Of a DNA stretch of 64,000 bases, positions 35,504 to 46,900 are shown piece after piece (positions within the stretch are counted from its first letter, which is position 1; every line of letters starts with the position of its first letter). The notes under the pieces were generated by a model, which did no database searches, was not told where the DNA came from, and was given only the letters and a program-made list of their open reading frames with translations. Both the position numbers and the translations under genes were made by a program. Origin of the DNA: Xanthoparmelia taractica (lineage: Eukaryota; Ascomycota; Lecanoromycetes; Lecanorales; Parmeliaceae); assembly GCA_033085395.1 (NCBI GenBank), contig JANQBS010000140.1:41926-105925 (forward strand), written 5' to 3'.

Positions 35504-35816
35504 CTAGCACGGCCCGTTCATATAGCTGAGCGATACCGTGGCCCCGCCCGTGGCTGTCCCTTGGCAGTCCTGACCCGAGTACACCGTGAATACCGCCTGC
35601 TTGGGGCACATCGCGCCGAGGTATATTTGGAAGCTGGTGAAGCGGGGGATGTTGACGCATTTGTCTTGAACGAGGTTGGTCTGGACCGGTTCGACGTTAG
35701 TATATACTAAACAATCACTAAGACTTCGTCAATCTCGATCTCTTATATAGTGTCACATGCGAGAACTACCTTACTTCATCTAATTCGTACGAAGATCCTA
35801 GCAGTACTCCAGACAT
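35504..35816 (-). CDS. Small Cys-containing protein (possibly truncated)
   Basis: The 3' exon (35504-35680) encodes 58 residues with four cysteines, including DKCVNIPRFTSFQIYLGAMC and QDCQGTATGGATVSLSYMNG, ending in Cys. The acceptor CCGGTCCAG preceded by the branch site TACTAACG is strong. A matching donor (GAA/GTAAGG) at 35774 closes a small exon 35775-35816 that starts with ATG, giving a 72-residue product without a signal peptide. The composition resembles the C-terminal part of small secreted fungal proteins. A MITE begins 10 bp upstream of this ATG, so an original signal-peptide exon may have been separated from it. Confidence 0.5.
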
Positions 35817-35826
35817 ACTAGGCATA

Positions 35827-36099
35827 TCACATCGGCTGGCAGGGTGCAATATTCAGGGGTAGGGCTGAGGGCGACCGAACATCAAATTATACCTTGTTTT
35901 CAACCGCTTCTAATTCTTCAAGAACTCGTTTTACGAGAAAGCTTTCAATTTCAAATCTATTATTTATTGATAGTTCTAAATGTTCACCATACAAAGTTCA
36001 ATCAAATAAAGTGAGCCTTGGAAGTTATTTCGTTGCAAAGGAAAGCAAGTTCTAATGTTCTGCCAAGACTTATTGCACCCAACCCGCCAGCCGATGGGA
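35827..36099. mobile_element. 273-bp Tc1/mariner-like MITE
   Basis: Inverted termini TCACATCGGCTGGCAGG on the left and TCCCATCGGCTGGCGGG on the right (read in reverse), each followed by a GTGCAATA box. TA dinucleotides flank it (35825-35826 and 36100-36101), the usual target of Tc1/mariner elements. The interior is AT-rich and non-coding. Confidence 0.75.
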
Positions 36100-36473
36100 T
36101 ACTCAGCAGATACACTTTCCACCCCTAGTAAAATCTCTATACATACGTAACGTATCCGCTCTACCTACTTCTACGCCTGGTGAATCGCATATACCTACCT
36201 TACTTGGGATATGTCTACTCCGGACACAGTTGCTTAGAACACGAATCCGGTCTAGTCGGGCCCACTGGTCCCCGGATCCGTCTAGAGGCTAAACAAATCA
36301 AGTTGTGCGATGTACTGTTAGGTCGAAAGACCGGCCGCCTCTTCTCTTTTAGGGGTACATCTCTTTACATCTTAGCCCAGGAAAGAACAATGAAGTGGAG
36401 TGAGAGGAACGCGATTGGCAAGTAGGGATTGGTAGTCTTAAGACGGAAGAAGGTGGCTGGTTGAGTAGATTCA

Positions 36474-36590
36474 AATTCTTATGATTAGTAAAGCAGTATA
36501 TTATTAGTAAAGCAGTATATTAAAGATTTGAGGTTACAGTCTTATCGGCCTCTTAAAGTCCGCTGTGGGGGCAGAGCGGAAGATAATGAG
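36474..36590 (+). repeat. Dispersed repeat, copy 2
   Basis: Same core as 34258-34362, with an internal duplication of the segment TTAGTAAAGCAGTATATTA. Confidence 0.5.
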
Positions 36591-36769
36591 ATCCCGAGGT
36601 CTATGAAACAAATGATCTGGATGCAAATTGCAGCAGCTATGGAGCATGCGCACGTTTTGCTTATTCGAAACTTGTTGGAAAGGGGTTGCCAAAGTCCTAA
36701 TTTTTTTAATATGATACAAAATAAGAAACTTGTCATAATTCAAGCAGCTTCCATAGCCTGAATGATTCA

Positions 36770-36851
36770 GCCGGGGTAGCTCAATCGGTAGAGCGTGTGG
36801 CTCTTAGTCAAGAAAACCTCAAGGTCGCGGGTTCGAGCCCCGCCTTCGGCT
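36770..36851 (+). tRNA. tRNA-Lys: tRNA-Lys(CUU) with 9-nt intron
   Basis: Acceptor GCCGGGG pairs with CTTCGGC (two G-T pairs), D-arm box TAGCTCAATCGGTAGAGC matches the A box, and the T arm GCGGG-TTCGAGC-CCCGC is perfect (B box). The anticodon CTT is at 36803-36805. Pairing of TGTGG (36796-36800) with CCTCA (36817-36821) leaves a T-T mismatch in the anticodon stem and requires removal of an intron at 36807-36815, after position 37 as in canonical nuclear tRNA introns. CCA is not encoded. Confidence 0.92.
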
Positions 36852-36890
36852 CTAGAAATTACTCTAGTATCGAGAGTTCTCGACCTTAAC

Positions 36891-36899
36891 TTTTTTTTT
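36891..36899 (+). terminator. RNA polymerase III terminator
   Basis: A run of nine T residues 39 nt downstream of the tRNA 3' end; further T-runs follow as backups. Confidence 0.8.
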
Positions 36900-38815
36900 C
36901 ACCTTTACTTCCTATCTTTTTTTTCCGCTTTTTTTTTAAAAAAAAAAATTGTGATTCGCATTAAATCAAGCACTCAAGCACATTGGAAGATTCGTGGTGT
37001 TCAAAAACTTGGCGTGGACAAACGCACAGTCGAAATTGCACGAAATATAACACCCGTAGCTACTTTATCGGGAAGTCGATGTTTCCAGCTGGCTATTATC
37101 CCAGCGCATCCATTGCAGGCTCCATTACTTCAATAGCAGCAACGGAGCATGTGGCCCTGTAGAGCTCGGTTTCTTTTCACACGGGCTTTTTGCTAAGACT
37201 GCACCTGAGCAACTGAGATAACACTGGGGAGATTGCTAGAGACTAGAGAAGAAGTTGGTAAAAAGTCTCGAGATAGCGGGTTCCTGCATCCATGAGAGCT
37301 TTCCCCGCTATGCAAAGCGCTACATGCATTTAATACTATTTTAGGGATGGCAACTCGCTCGGCCACAATACGCCGAGAGGAAGAAGAGTCAAGGTATCAA
37401 ACAGTTCTTTATCTGTGATATCGCTATTGTACTGAGACATGTCCGCCAGAAATGTCAAAGTGCACACGACTGTCGGCGGAGCGTAAGCGACCAAGGGAAA
37501 TCGTCGAGGGTAGATTGGAGACTTAACTGGAAGAGGGGGAATTAGCCATGTAGGAGCCAGTTGAGACACAGCCAATGTCCTCATCGTACTTATGGTGAAC
37601 TTCTATTCTACTCAGCGGTGAGAATTCGCAACTTGTCGTTGCTACGACAGTATACTACGACAGTATGTAGTTGCTTGCCTTGTGACACCCGGCATTTAGT
37701 TTGATTATCTCGACGACCATCTCAAATGACCATTCCGCCAGGCATCGCCATTTTGGACCAGCAATTTGCAGGTTCGTTCTATGACAAGCTATCATACGGA
37801 CGAGCCGCCGTCAAATTGAAAGCCGGGGGTCCTTGGCTCTCTTCAGCAGGGGGTCTTTATGGGACGTAACAATAGAATACATCAATTTTCCTACTCACTG
37901 CTTTGGTCTTTGCCTACTTTTACAAGGGCCCACATGTTCTCGCTTTCCTAGCCGAAATTCAGTCTTTGCCTGCTACAGTCATTTTACTTCTTGAAGGTGC
38001 TTGTTAAGCAGAACAGCGTGGATTAGGATAATTTTTGAACAACATTGACATCACCGAACCGGTATTCGTACTGGAAGGGTTCTCACCGGGAGCAGCTTCT
38101 CCTCGAAAAAAATACCCTACCGACTAGCAACAGCAGCTTCACGCCGTGAGGAATATCTTTCTCTCACCAAAGATCAGCGATGAGGGTCGGAACACCTGGT
38201 CTAGCAACGCTTTTCTTGGGGACTCTGGTGCCTCATGCGATACAACTTAAAAAGCCCAAGATTCATAAAATCTCCACATACCTAACAAGAATGCCGCGGT
38301 ACAGGGCCGCAATACAGCGAGCGCGAAGCCCCAACGTAACCGCAAACCTTGAGCCTGATCTGGTCTCGAGCATGATTCTGATCGATTGGAGTTTAGTTCT
38401 GCTTTGTACACGAGTTCTCGAGCTGTCGTACCCCAGTATCTCATTCTGAGAACACTCAATTCCACAGGTATTCCTTTCCACTTACGGCCTGCTACGTAAA
38501 TTTGCTGTTATTTATGGGCTTTTCGTGGGAAGAGGGATTAGAAGAGCCCATCAGAGAAATGTACCAGAATTTACAGAAGTCATGCCTGCTAACCGTAGAG
38601 TTGGACCGCGGATTCGACGATCTCCATGCAAAAAAGGCAATTGTGGAAAGCAGGCCGTACTGAATCTTACAAAAATTTTAATTCCCATATCTACTTTTTG
38701 CGACTAGCTAACCATGTACATAATGACACGGACCTGAGACCCATGGGTTTAATTTTGGAGTCTTCCCCTCCCACGCCAAAGTATATTTCGTGTCTTCTTT
38801 ATCCGCCTCCTGCTC
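36900..38815. other. Intergenic, nothing recognised
   Basis: Only short frames (for example 37336-37584 minus and 38180-38449 plus) with no recognised similarity or splice partners. Confidence 0.45.
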
Positions 38816-40003
38816 TCAAAATGCGCCACGAGCAGCATCGGCCTCTTCAAGTTGTCTTTCAAGCTCCCGTTCCCTCTCAAGCTCATGCCGTCTATCAAGC
38901 TCCTCGAGCCTCTTAAGCTCCTGAAGTCTCTCAACCCTATGCCGTTTCTCCAACTCATCCCACCTTTCATACCCCGGACGTCTACGAGGCCCAGCCCCAG
39001 CGTTTCCCTCTATCTTCCCAGGAACCCAAAGGGGCTCAGGACGAAGATGCACATGCCTTTCTCCACGGTAGAAGGGGATCAGAGCCTCCAGTTTGAGCCT
39101 AAGGAAGAGATCGAAAACGGTGAATTCCCGGTCAAAAGCACAAGTACTGATGAGCTGCGCCAGGCCGTCAGCACTGATTTCATGCATTGCCTTGACAATA
39201 CCACCAGCCACCTGGACCCAATTCGCCATCTCCGACCAGTCAAGCGTACCCTTGTGCTGACGAAACTCAATCGTCTTATGCGGCCCCGAGACCAGCGGAA
39301 GGAGATTATAAGCGAAGCACCTATCCGGACGGCGCTCGCTGCCAGCATACAGCCTCACCAATTGCGCCCTCGCTCTGCAACCCTGAATCGTCGCCACCAT
39401 ATCCCACGGATTCTGGTCTCTGAATACCGCGGACGGAGCTTTGGCGTGCTCATTACCGATCCGATGGGCGGGATGGAGGCTATTGAGCTGATGCTCGAAC
39501 ATGGCCGTCAGCATGCAGACATGCTTGAGCGTTTGCAGCGGGAAGCCGCTCTTCCGATTGCCGATATGGACATGGAAGCCACATGATCTGTTCACGAAGA
39601 CGTCGAATTCCGTCGTGAGCAACTTGGCCACGCGCTTGATCCGACGCAGCGCCTTGGGGCAAAAGCGTAATGCTGGCGATTTGATCTCGACGTCGCACTC
39701 GAGCAATCCGTCGGTGCGGGGACCGTCTACTATCTGAACGGATGCGTCGTTCGCGACTGTCCATTTCTGGTCGCCTCCGCTGGACGTGACGCTATAAGTG
39801 CGGAAGCCAGCTGTGCGGAGGATATTGACCATGAAGCTGCGGCAGATGATGCGTAACTTGCTCCCGCGGTGCAAATGTGCCGAAATGTTCTTATCCCAAA
39901 GAGTGCCTTCGGCGTAGGGTATGGCTTCTTCGTACTTGGTGGGATCGAAGAGGACGATGCATTCGATTTCGACGCCAAAGGTGAGGTTTAGTGGGTTATG
40001 CAT
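38816..40003 (-). CDS. Amidoligase-family enzyme
   Basis: Single exon, 395 residues, start at 40003. Similar to the putative amidoligase family (glutamine-synthetase-like ATP-grasp-related fold) that joins carboxylates to amines; fungal members are uncharacterised. Landmarks: FGVEIE (9-14), the metal/ATP-binding opening strand; CGFHVHIGN (141-149); FEHQLNSLHPAHR (169-181); FRQHKGTLD (247-255). These contain the conserved Glu, His and Arg residues expected to bind Mg-ATP, all present. Residues after about 330 form a highly charged Glu/Arg/Leu-rich coiled coil (LERERELERQLEE), probably an appended interaction tail. No substrate clue comes from neighbours. Confidence 0.88.
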   Translation of the reverse strand: MHNPLNLTFGVEIECIVLFDPTKYEEAIPYAEGTLWDKNISAHLHRGSKLRIICRSFMVNILRTAGFRTYSVTSSGGDQKWTVANDASVQIVDGPRTDGLLECDVEIKSPALRFCPKALRRIKRVAKLLTTEFDVFVNRSCGFHVHIGNRKSGFPLQTLKHVCMLTAMFEHQLNSLHPAHRIGNEHAKAPSAVFRDQNPWDMVATIQGCRARAQLVRLYAGSERRPDRCFAYNLLPLVSGPHKTIEFRQHKGTLDWSEMANWVQVAGGIVKAMHEISADGLAQLISTCAFDREFTVFDLFLRLKLEALIPFYRGERHVHLRPEPLWVPGKIEGNAGAGPRRRPGYERWDELEKRHRVERLQELKRLEELDRRHELERERELERQLEEADAARGAF

Positions 40004-40613
40004 GCTTGTTGGTTAGCTGGGGGATGTGATATGGGGTTTTTGAGTATGCGGAAGGAAAATGACAGGAGGAGGGGCGTCAGCCATGGCATTGGTTGCCTCT
40101 GATCCTGGAGGAGACTTGTTCTTCTCGGAAAGACAAAGGTCAAAATACGACATTGTCAGCAGTAAAGGTCAGGCGCGAAAATCACTGTTTAGTTGTTGAG
40201 TCAACGGTTCTGTTCTCAAAAGATGAAGAACAAAGAATGGGAGCTCCTTCTTTCAGCCTTGAACGCTCTTCAACTCTGATAAGGATAGACGGATTCTTTC
40301 ATCTCAGAAAGGTAGACATACGGCACTATCGACGACAAAGGTTAAAGAGTCAAACAATTATGGCGCGGTAAAGAGTTTGAGAGCTGTATAAACAAAGGAC
40401 GCTTTGTTTAATAAATCAATTCACAAAGATAGACAAAGCACGAACAAAGCTCGCCTCAGACAGCACTTCTAAACCCACAATACCTTGAAACCCAAGCCTT
40501 GTCCAACCTCCTTTCACGAACCACCAACACCACCACCACCAGCCAGATCCAACAGCCTCAACCTCCAACAACCTGTATAATCCTGCATCCTTGCTATCAA
40601 AGATCTAGCAACT

Positions 40614-40763
40614 ATGCTGACGTCGCTAGAGATGACAATACTAAGCAGTTTGGCTGGGATGGGGTATCTTCTGGCGGTCTTCGGTACGCTGCTGACTTTT
40701 ATCGCTTACCTTTTGATTCTTATCCGCATTGGGGTCGCAGACCCTATGGCTAAGTTGCTGTGA
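40614..40763 (+). CDS. Possible 49-residue single-pass membrane peptide
   Basis: ATG-started frame: MLTSLEMTILSSLAGMGYLL, then AVFGTLLTFIAYLLILIRIG, ending VADPMAKLL. It has one hydrophobic segment of about 27 residues, flanked by a short N-terminus and a basic residue at the C-terminal side. It sits in the otherwise empty space between the amidoligase and RPS0. Chance occurrence is possible at this length. Confidence 0.35.
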   Translation: MLTSLEMTILSSLAGMGYLLAVFGTLLTFIAYLLILIRIGVADPMAKLL

Positions 40764-41017
40764 GGGCTTAATGGGAAATTTGCATTAATGAAGGCAGAGG
40801 CTCAACGGTGAACGGAAAAGGAGGGATATGCGCAGAAGCTAGGGATGAGATAGTAATGTTCAAATTTTGGTTTAAGGGTTTGCAATGAAGATTGGATTAC
40901 GCTTAAGTCCATCCATGTGATAGCACAGGGCATTCCCCTGGTAGAGGTCCACCAGGTATCTTTCCCTCATGAGTGCCGTCACCTTGTGTCTTCATCACAA
41001 AGCCCAAACATTCTGCT

Positions 41018-42004
41018 CTACCATGATACCTCGCCCTCCTTCTTAGTCTCCGCAGCCCATCCCTCGTTGCCAGTCTGCATAGGAGCAGCACCCGCAGCCC
41101 AGTCCGCACCCTCGGCGTCCCAAGTAGAACTGGGTTGAGCACCGGCAGTATTGCTAGCAGCGCTGAAAGCAGCGGCACCACCAGGAGCACCGCCTGGAAC
41201 CTCCCACTCGGCGTTACCGGCAAAGCCCTGGTCGATGGCTTGAGGTCCGACGTCGTTGACACCGGGGACCTTCTCCTCATCTTGGCCCGCCGAGTCCTTA
41301 TTCTCTTCGGCTTCGGGGTCGCGGTAGAAGTAGAGATCGACCATGACGTCCCATTCTGTTTCACGGTCCGCAAGGGTGCCGCGTAGACGGAGGACCTCAC
41401 GTGCCAGCATCCACCAGATCAGACCGATAGCGTGACGGCCTTTGTTGTTCGTAGGGATCGCGACGTCCACGAATTCAGTAGGAGAATCGGTATCACAGAG
41501 GGCTACGACAGGGATGTTGACGTAGGAGGCTTCCTTAATAGCTTGTGCATCGGTGCGAGGATCCGTCACGATGATGAGACGAGGCTCTTTGAAGGAGCGA
41601 GTGATGTAGTTGGTGAAATTACCGGGAGTAAAGCGGCCAGCAATGGCAACGGCACCTGTGTGAGCGGCGAACTTGAGGACAGCACGTTGACCGTAAGGAC
41701 GAGCAGAGATGACGGCGATATCAGCGGGGTTGTCGACTGCTGCGATGATGCGAGCTGCAAGGACGACTTTCTCCCTGGTAGCAGCAGGGTCAGCTTCCGC
41801 AGCATGATAGCTTGAGGATTGCAGTGGTTCTTACCATGTCTTTCCAATGTTAATCACATTGATTCCATCTGGGCGAGTCTTCCACAGATACGGCTCCATA
41901 TGAGTTTGCATATTCTTGGAGCCCAAATGACATTGGGCTGCAAGCAGCATCTCAATGTCTTGAGAGGTAGCATTGAATATCGACGGGAGATTATTGGGTG
42001 CCAT
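41018..42004 (-). CDS. RPS0: 40S ribosomal protein S0 (uS2)
   Basis: Cytosolic small-subunit protein needed for 20S pre-rRNA maturation. Exons 41835-42004 and 41774 down to 41018, giving 308 residues. N-terminus MAPNNLPSIFNATSQDIEML is that of fungal S0; the upstream in-frame Met is ignored for that reason. RLIIVTDPRTDAQAIKEASY and VDVAIPTNNKGRHAIGLIWW are the uS2 signatures. The C-terminal 90 residues are acidic and rich in Ala, Gly and Trp (the S0/SA tail, here with EWEVPG, DWAAGA, EGWAAE). Shares a 196-bp intergenic region with the divergent uS15m gene. Confidence 0.97.
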
Positions 42005-42200
42005 CTTGACCGTCTCCCCAAGATAACCAAGAGAAGACAATGTAGGGAGCTGTATAGTTCTTTAAAGCTCAGTTTCACAAACAAATTGGAAGTTTGTGCG
42101 GGACGCTAGTGTAAGGCTCTAGTTTAGCGTATGTATTAAGATACCGAGATTCTCTAATATCTGGGCGAGGCCCAGTCATTCGCAGCAACAAGTCTTCAAC
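42005..42200. promoter_or_regulatory. Bidirectional promoter region, RPS0 / uS15m
   Basis: Only 196 bp separate the two start codons of the divergent cytosolic and mitochondrial ribosomal protein genes, so both 5' leaders and promoters must be packed here. I could not identify a specific factor site with confidence. Confidence 0.7.
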
Positions 42201-43279
42201 ATGGCGTCTCGGTTGCCATTGCGTCTTCAAACCCGAACTACATTCGGTGAGTAATCTCGACAGCAAATTGAATTGCCGAGACTGACCGCGCTGCAGAGTC
42301 ATTATGGTGCCAAGCTCCTCCAAGCTTCCTTGCCCCTGTCCTCGCATCATCCCATCTACATTTCTCCTCGACTGGGAACTATGGTCGGAATATTATGCAT
42401 CGTAAAAAGAGAAAGCAAGAGAATCGAGATGCATATACCCTACGCCAAGTTCAAGCGCGCAGAGAAGCCAACTTGAGTCGCCAAGCTGTTCTCAAAACAG
42501 AAAGGGCGAAAGACTTAGGAGACCCGATCCGTGGTGTGCCTACACCTTTCGTCGAATCTTTCGATACAGGAGTACCCCAGGAGGTCAAGCAAGACTCGAG
42601 TGACGTCTCTCTCGAGCCTCTGACGGCCAACCCAGACACGCCTCCGCCTTCGCCAGCTTATGCCTCAAAGGAGAGCCACCTGGACCATGGAATTAAGCAT
42701 GAAGAGCTAGCAAAGTCCCTTGAGTTCTCTCGATACCTCACAGAACCTCTACCGCCTCCTTCATCTACCGTTGCCGACCCAGATCCTGACAGAGAGGCAA
42801 TAACCCATGAGAGATGGCAGAAGCGAGATGCATCAGCTACAGAAGCGGTTCAACGAATCGTTAGTCTTAGCAATGCTAGCAGCAAACACCGAACCAAGAA
42901 GAACATCGAACGGATTATCGACATTTTCGGGCGTCATAATACCGATCAGATACTCAAGCCCAAGGCCCCCGCAGTTGTCAAAGATGATCCTCGTGTGCCG
43001 TCTCTGGTACCCACACCAAGGGCAGGCCCAGATACAGGATCTTCAGAAGTTCAAATCGGCATCTTGACGGCCAAGATTCGGATACTAGCAGATCGATATG
43101 AGGGTCCGAATCGTAACGACAAGGTCAACAAGCGGAATTTGAGGCTGTTGTTGCATAGGAGGCAAAAGCTACTGGCCTACATGGAGCGAAAGGAAAGGGG
43201 CTCGGAGCGATGGCAAAGAATGATCAGTACCTTAGGCTTGACAGCTGCATGCTGGAAGGGTGAAATCGCGGTACAATAA
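42201..43279 (+). CDS. MRPS28: Mitochondrial small-subunit ribosomal protein uS15m
   Basis: Exons 42201-42246 and 42297-43279, 342 residues. The start MASRLPLRLQTRTTFESLWC is Arg-rich, Asp/Glu-poor and fits a mitochondrial presequence. The C-terminal 90 residues carry the S15 domain: TGSSEVQIGILTAKIRILAD, then NDKVNKRNLRLLLHRRQKLL and RKERGSERWQRMISTLGL. The central part is a fungal mitochondrial extension, mostly disordered and Pro/Ser-rich. Binds the central domain of mitochondrial small-subunit rRNA. Confidence 0.95.
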
Positions 43280-43939
43280 AAAGGAGATTCCTAGTTGTTG
43301 GAGGCACGGCTCTCATTCGCGTCGACCGCTGAGGTTGATTTCATTCAGGATCTGCGTAGAGACCCTCATTGCTGTCGAAAAGGTCTTTAAGGGTTTACCT
43401 CTGGAAAAAGGTGATGTGCGCGCGGTTTGCCGGCCTGCCTGTTCATGCAGAGCTCGGTGGTTTTTGAACTCTCTTTGTTTGCAAACTACAGGGTGCTTGG
43501 CAGTCATGACTGCGATAATTCGCTGGAGCGCCAGGTAATGTACCCATTCTTCAGCGCATAGTACAAGTAATTAGTACCATCGATATAAATGTTCTCTCGG
43601 AGGCATTCATTGGGCTCACATGGCTACGAATGTATCACTCCAACGTTTGAATCTGCATGAAAGGATTTGACGCTGCAGCCCAATCGGGAATGCACTCTAA
43701 GTAGTCACGCTAGCCAGGATGATAACATCAGCCCTACGAGGACTTAACTTCACAGCTCCACAGTCCGCAAATGTTTTTCTTTCATCAACACCCACCTCAC
43801 TCTTCTTTGCTACTCACACACCTTGCCTTACTCAGTACAATTGTGACCGCAGCTTATTGATAGCTATCATCTCTACCTTGTCTGCCTCATCGCAGTCTCG
43901 CGTCCCCTGGGGATTTTTCAAAGTTCAACTCTACTCACC
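43280..43939. other. Intergenic
   Basis: 3' end of uS15m and 5' leader of the large gene at 43940. An overlapping upstream ATG frame (43719-44261) could act as a uORF, but it is not otherwise supported. Confidence 0.45.
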
Positions 43940-46900
43940 ATGGCGAGAACCCGCCGGCAGGTTACTCTCCAGGAACAAGAGTCTGGGGTACCCGCATCAC
44001 CTCCGCAATCATTGCCTACTGCATCTCGTCCGACCCGTACCAAGCGTACCACCGCTCGCAACAACAACAACAACAATAACAATAATGATGACAACACCAC
44101 CGCCGCTCCCGCAGACCCTGCGCACTCAACACGAGGTGGTCGCATCGGCAAAGCCAAGAGGGTTGGACGAAGTCGTACACAACCACCAGCAACAACCAAT
44201 CAAGACGCACCAGAGTCTTCAGCTACGGACGTGGACGGGCCTGAAGCTTCCGATAGTCTAACACAACCCGAGGCTGCGGTACAAGCCACCCCTACAGCAC
44301 GAAAAGCATCCAGTGATCATGAACGGGTGGAGGATGTTGAGAAGATAGGCGTGGAATCATCTGGTGAGACCCAATCTCCTACAGGTGTATCTGTACATCC
44401 CGTGCAGGTTCAGGATGAGACTGCACATCCCGTGCCTGGACCCACTACCCCGCAAGAACGCCCCGACTCGGCGACATCCTTGAAGTTTAGGGAAATCCTG
44501 AATATTAGCCCCCGAAGTCCTGGTTCTAGCACTGGGCGTGTCACACCCACAGCCATTGCTCCAACTGCCCCATTGAATCCCACATCTCCTATCTCAGCTA
44601 TGGCATCTCCCATTACACCTTCTCCTCTTACCAAGCCCGCCGCACAGGCTCCCAGCCCTGCCTCTCCAACCCCAGTCTATTACATACCTAGCAAACCAGA
44701 ACATTCACATAGTCTCATTACCATTCGTATGGACTACTTTCAGGGATCAAAGGACCCTGTTCGGCCCGCTAAACCTGCGGCATTTGCGGTGCCTTCTGAT
44801 CTTGTTGCTCCGGTTTGCCGATTTATTGAATCAAGAGCGAAACTAGGTTCTGACTTGAGTAAACTTACAACAGATCACCCCCGCGTGGAGGCAATCGTCC
44901 ATGGAGACGCAAAATATCGGCCCCAACTTCCCTCGTGGCAATCACAGCAATCACCTTCAATCCCACGTTCCACCATGAAGGACGCCTTCATTAGAAGGGC
45001 CCAACGAAAGAGAGGGGTTCGGGAAATGGAGGAAGAAACGGTTAGTCTCAAGGCCGAGAATGCCAAGTTGAGGGCCATTGCGGTCGGAGAATTGAAAGAG
45101 CCGCCTAAAAAGCGAACCAAAGTCGTGCCCGATCCCTGGAACGCCGACGGCAAACTTGTGCTGGGCAGAACCAAAGAGATCGAAGTTGACGAGCACGGGG
45201 TCGCACTCGATCCCACGGAGGAACCAAGTCTACGCTGGAGTATGTGCATCCCTGATCCTACGGTCATGCAATTTCTCCATGCTAACGGGGTTGTAGATGA
45301 CACGGAGGCGAGAAAGAGAGCCCAGCTTGAGGAAGCCCGGCGCATCGCGGCTGTTGGAGAGTCGCCACATCTCGCAGACGAAATCCCCGACACCGACGGA
45401 TTTGCCGAACCGCCAGATCAGGCTCAGCCGGAACAAGGACCGGAGACGCCTCGCGCCCGGCGTTGGGGGTTTTCGAGTTTCTTACCTTCTGCCCGCTCAG
45501 TCAGGAAATTCATTCCGTTTTCATCTCGTCTTACCACCACCACCCCGGAACATCAACCATCACAGTCTCAGAACCTCGCACATACCGAGCCCCAAATCCA
45601 TGCCAATAGCTCACAGTCCCAACGTGAGCCTGACGTTGCGGCTAATGCCACTGGTCCAGTTCGTCGCCGTCATCAATCGGCATCAAATCAACAAAGGCTT
45701 CTGACTAAGCAGCAGTCAGAAGAAGAGAAGCGGATCAAGAAATTGCGAGCACAGCTAAGGAAAGAGGCTGAGGCATTAGAGAAGCAGAAGAAAGACTTGG
45801 AGCTTGCAAAGCAAGACCTGGCGGAGCAGCAAAAGTTGGTGGATGTTGCTCAAACCCCTGGCCAGAAGCGGAAACGCAAGCCATCTCCCGATGTCATCCC
45901 GCTCCCAGCCAATGGCGGCTATGGTATGGTCGATGATTACTTCATCGTCGAATCATCGTCGGATGAAGAAGGTTTGGCCGCGCAAGAAACGCCGACCAAA
46001 GAGCGTCCTTTGAAGAGAGTTCGAACCAGCGCGCCTGATGATGCCACGCTTGGCAGTCCATATAGAGCTCGGCCCTACACTGGCACCTTGTTCGCCCATC
46101 CGGACGCCCAAAGATCTCCTCAAGATGATAACGTTTTCGTTGAGTCAGACAAGCCTGATGTGGTTCCAGCATTGGATAGCACGCCAACCCCTGGTCCGAC
46201 GCTCACATTTAAAGTTCCTTCTCCAGGTAGTAGTGACAGTGACGAAGACGAACAAGACGAACAAGAGCAGATCAACGAAACGCCCCGAAGACCATCATCA
46301 TCCAATGTACCCATGCCTAAGAGTATCCTGCGCAATTCTGTCTCCAATCAATCACAATCACGTCCAGCCGCCAATTCCACGTCGCCCTCCAAAACAATGG
46401 TACCACCACCACGTCCTAATCCGGGCCATGCGACCTTGCCAGCCGCTACTACAATGACACCGTCAGATGCTTTAGAGAAGGCTAGAGAGAAAGCTTTGAG
46501 GCACCAACCGAAGCAGCCAAGCACACTTCGTGAGTCAAGTCGGTTGTCTACATCTACGGTGAATTCAGATCCCGGAGATGAAGGCAATGATGAAGAGTAC
46601 GATCCGAAGCACCCTGCCATTGTATCATCTCCCAGTAAGGCAGCGGTTTCCGAGCAACCGCTCGTTAGTTCTGCAGTACCAGCAGCATTTCAACAACCTA
46701 CCACTCAAGCTGTCAGCAAACATCCACACGAGCAGCAAGCTGCGCTTAAGACGAGAGGAAACCAGGCAGAAGCTTTGTACGAAATCTCGGCTAATGCTGA
46801 AGAACCAGCAAAGATTGTACATGATGCGGAACAAACCATAACAAACACGAATCCGAAAATCCAAGCTGATCTGGACCGTTGGTGGAAGGAGCACGGTGAT

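Noticed and set aside
38852..39586. 244-codon plus-strand frame
   Set aside because: Antisense shadow of the amidoligase gene, whose motifs are intact.
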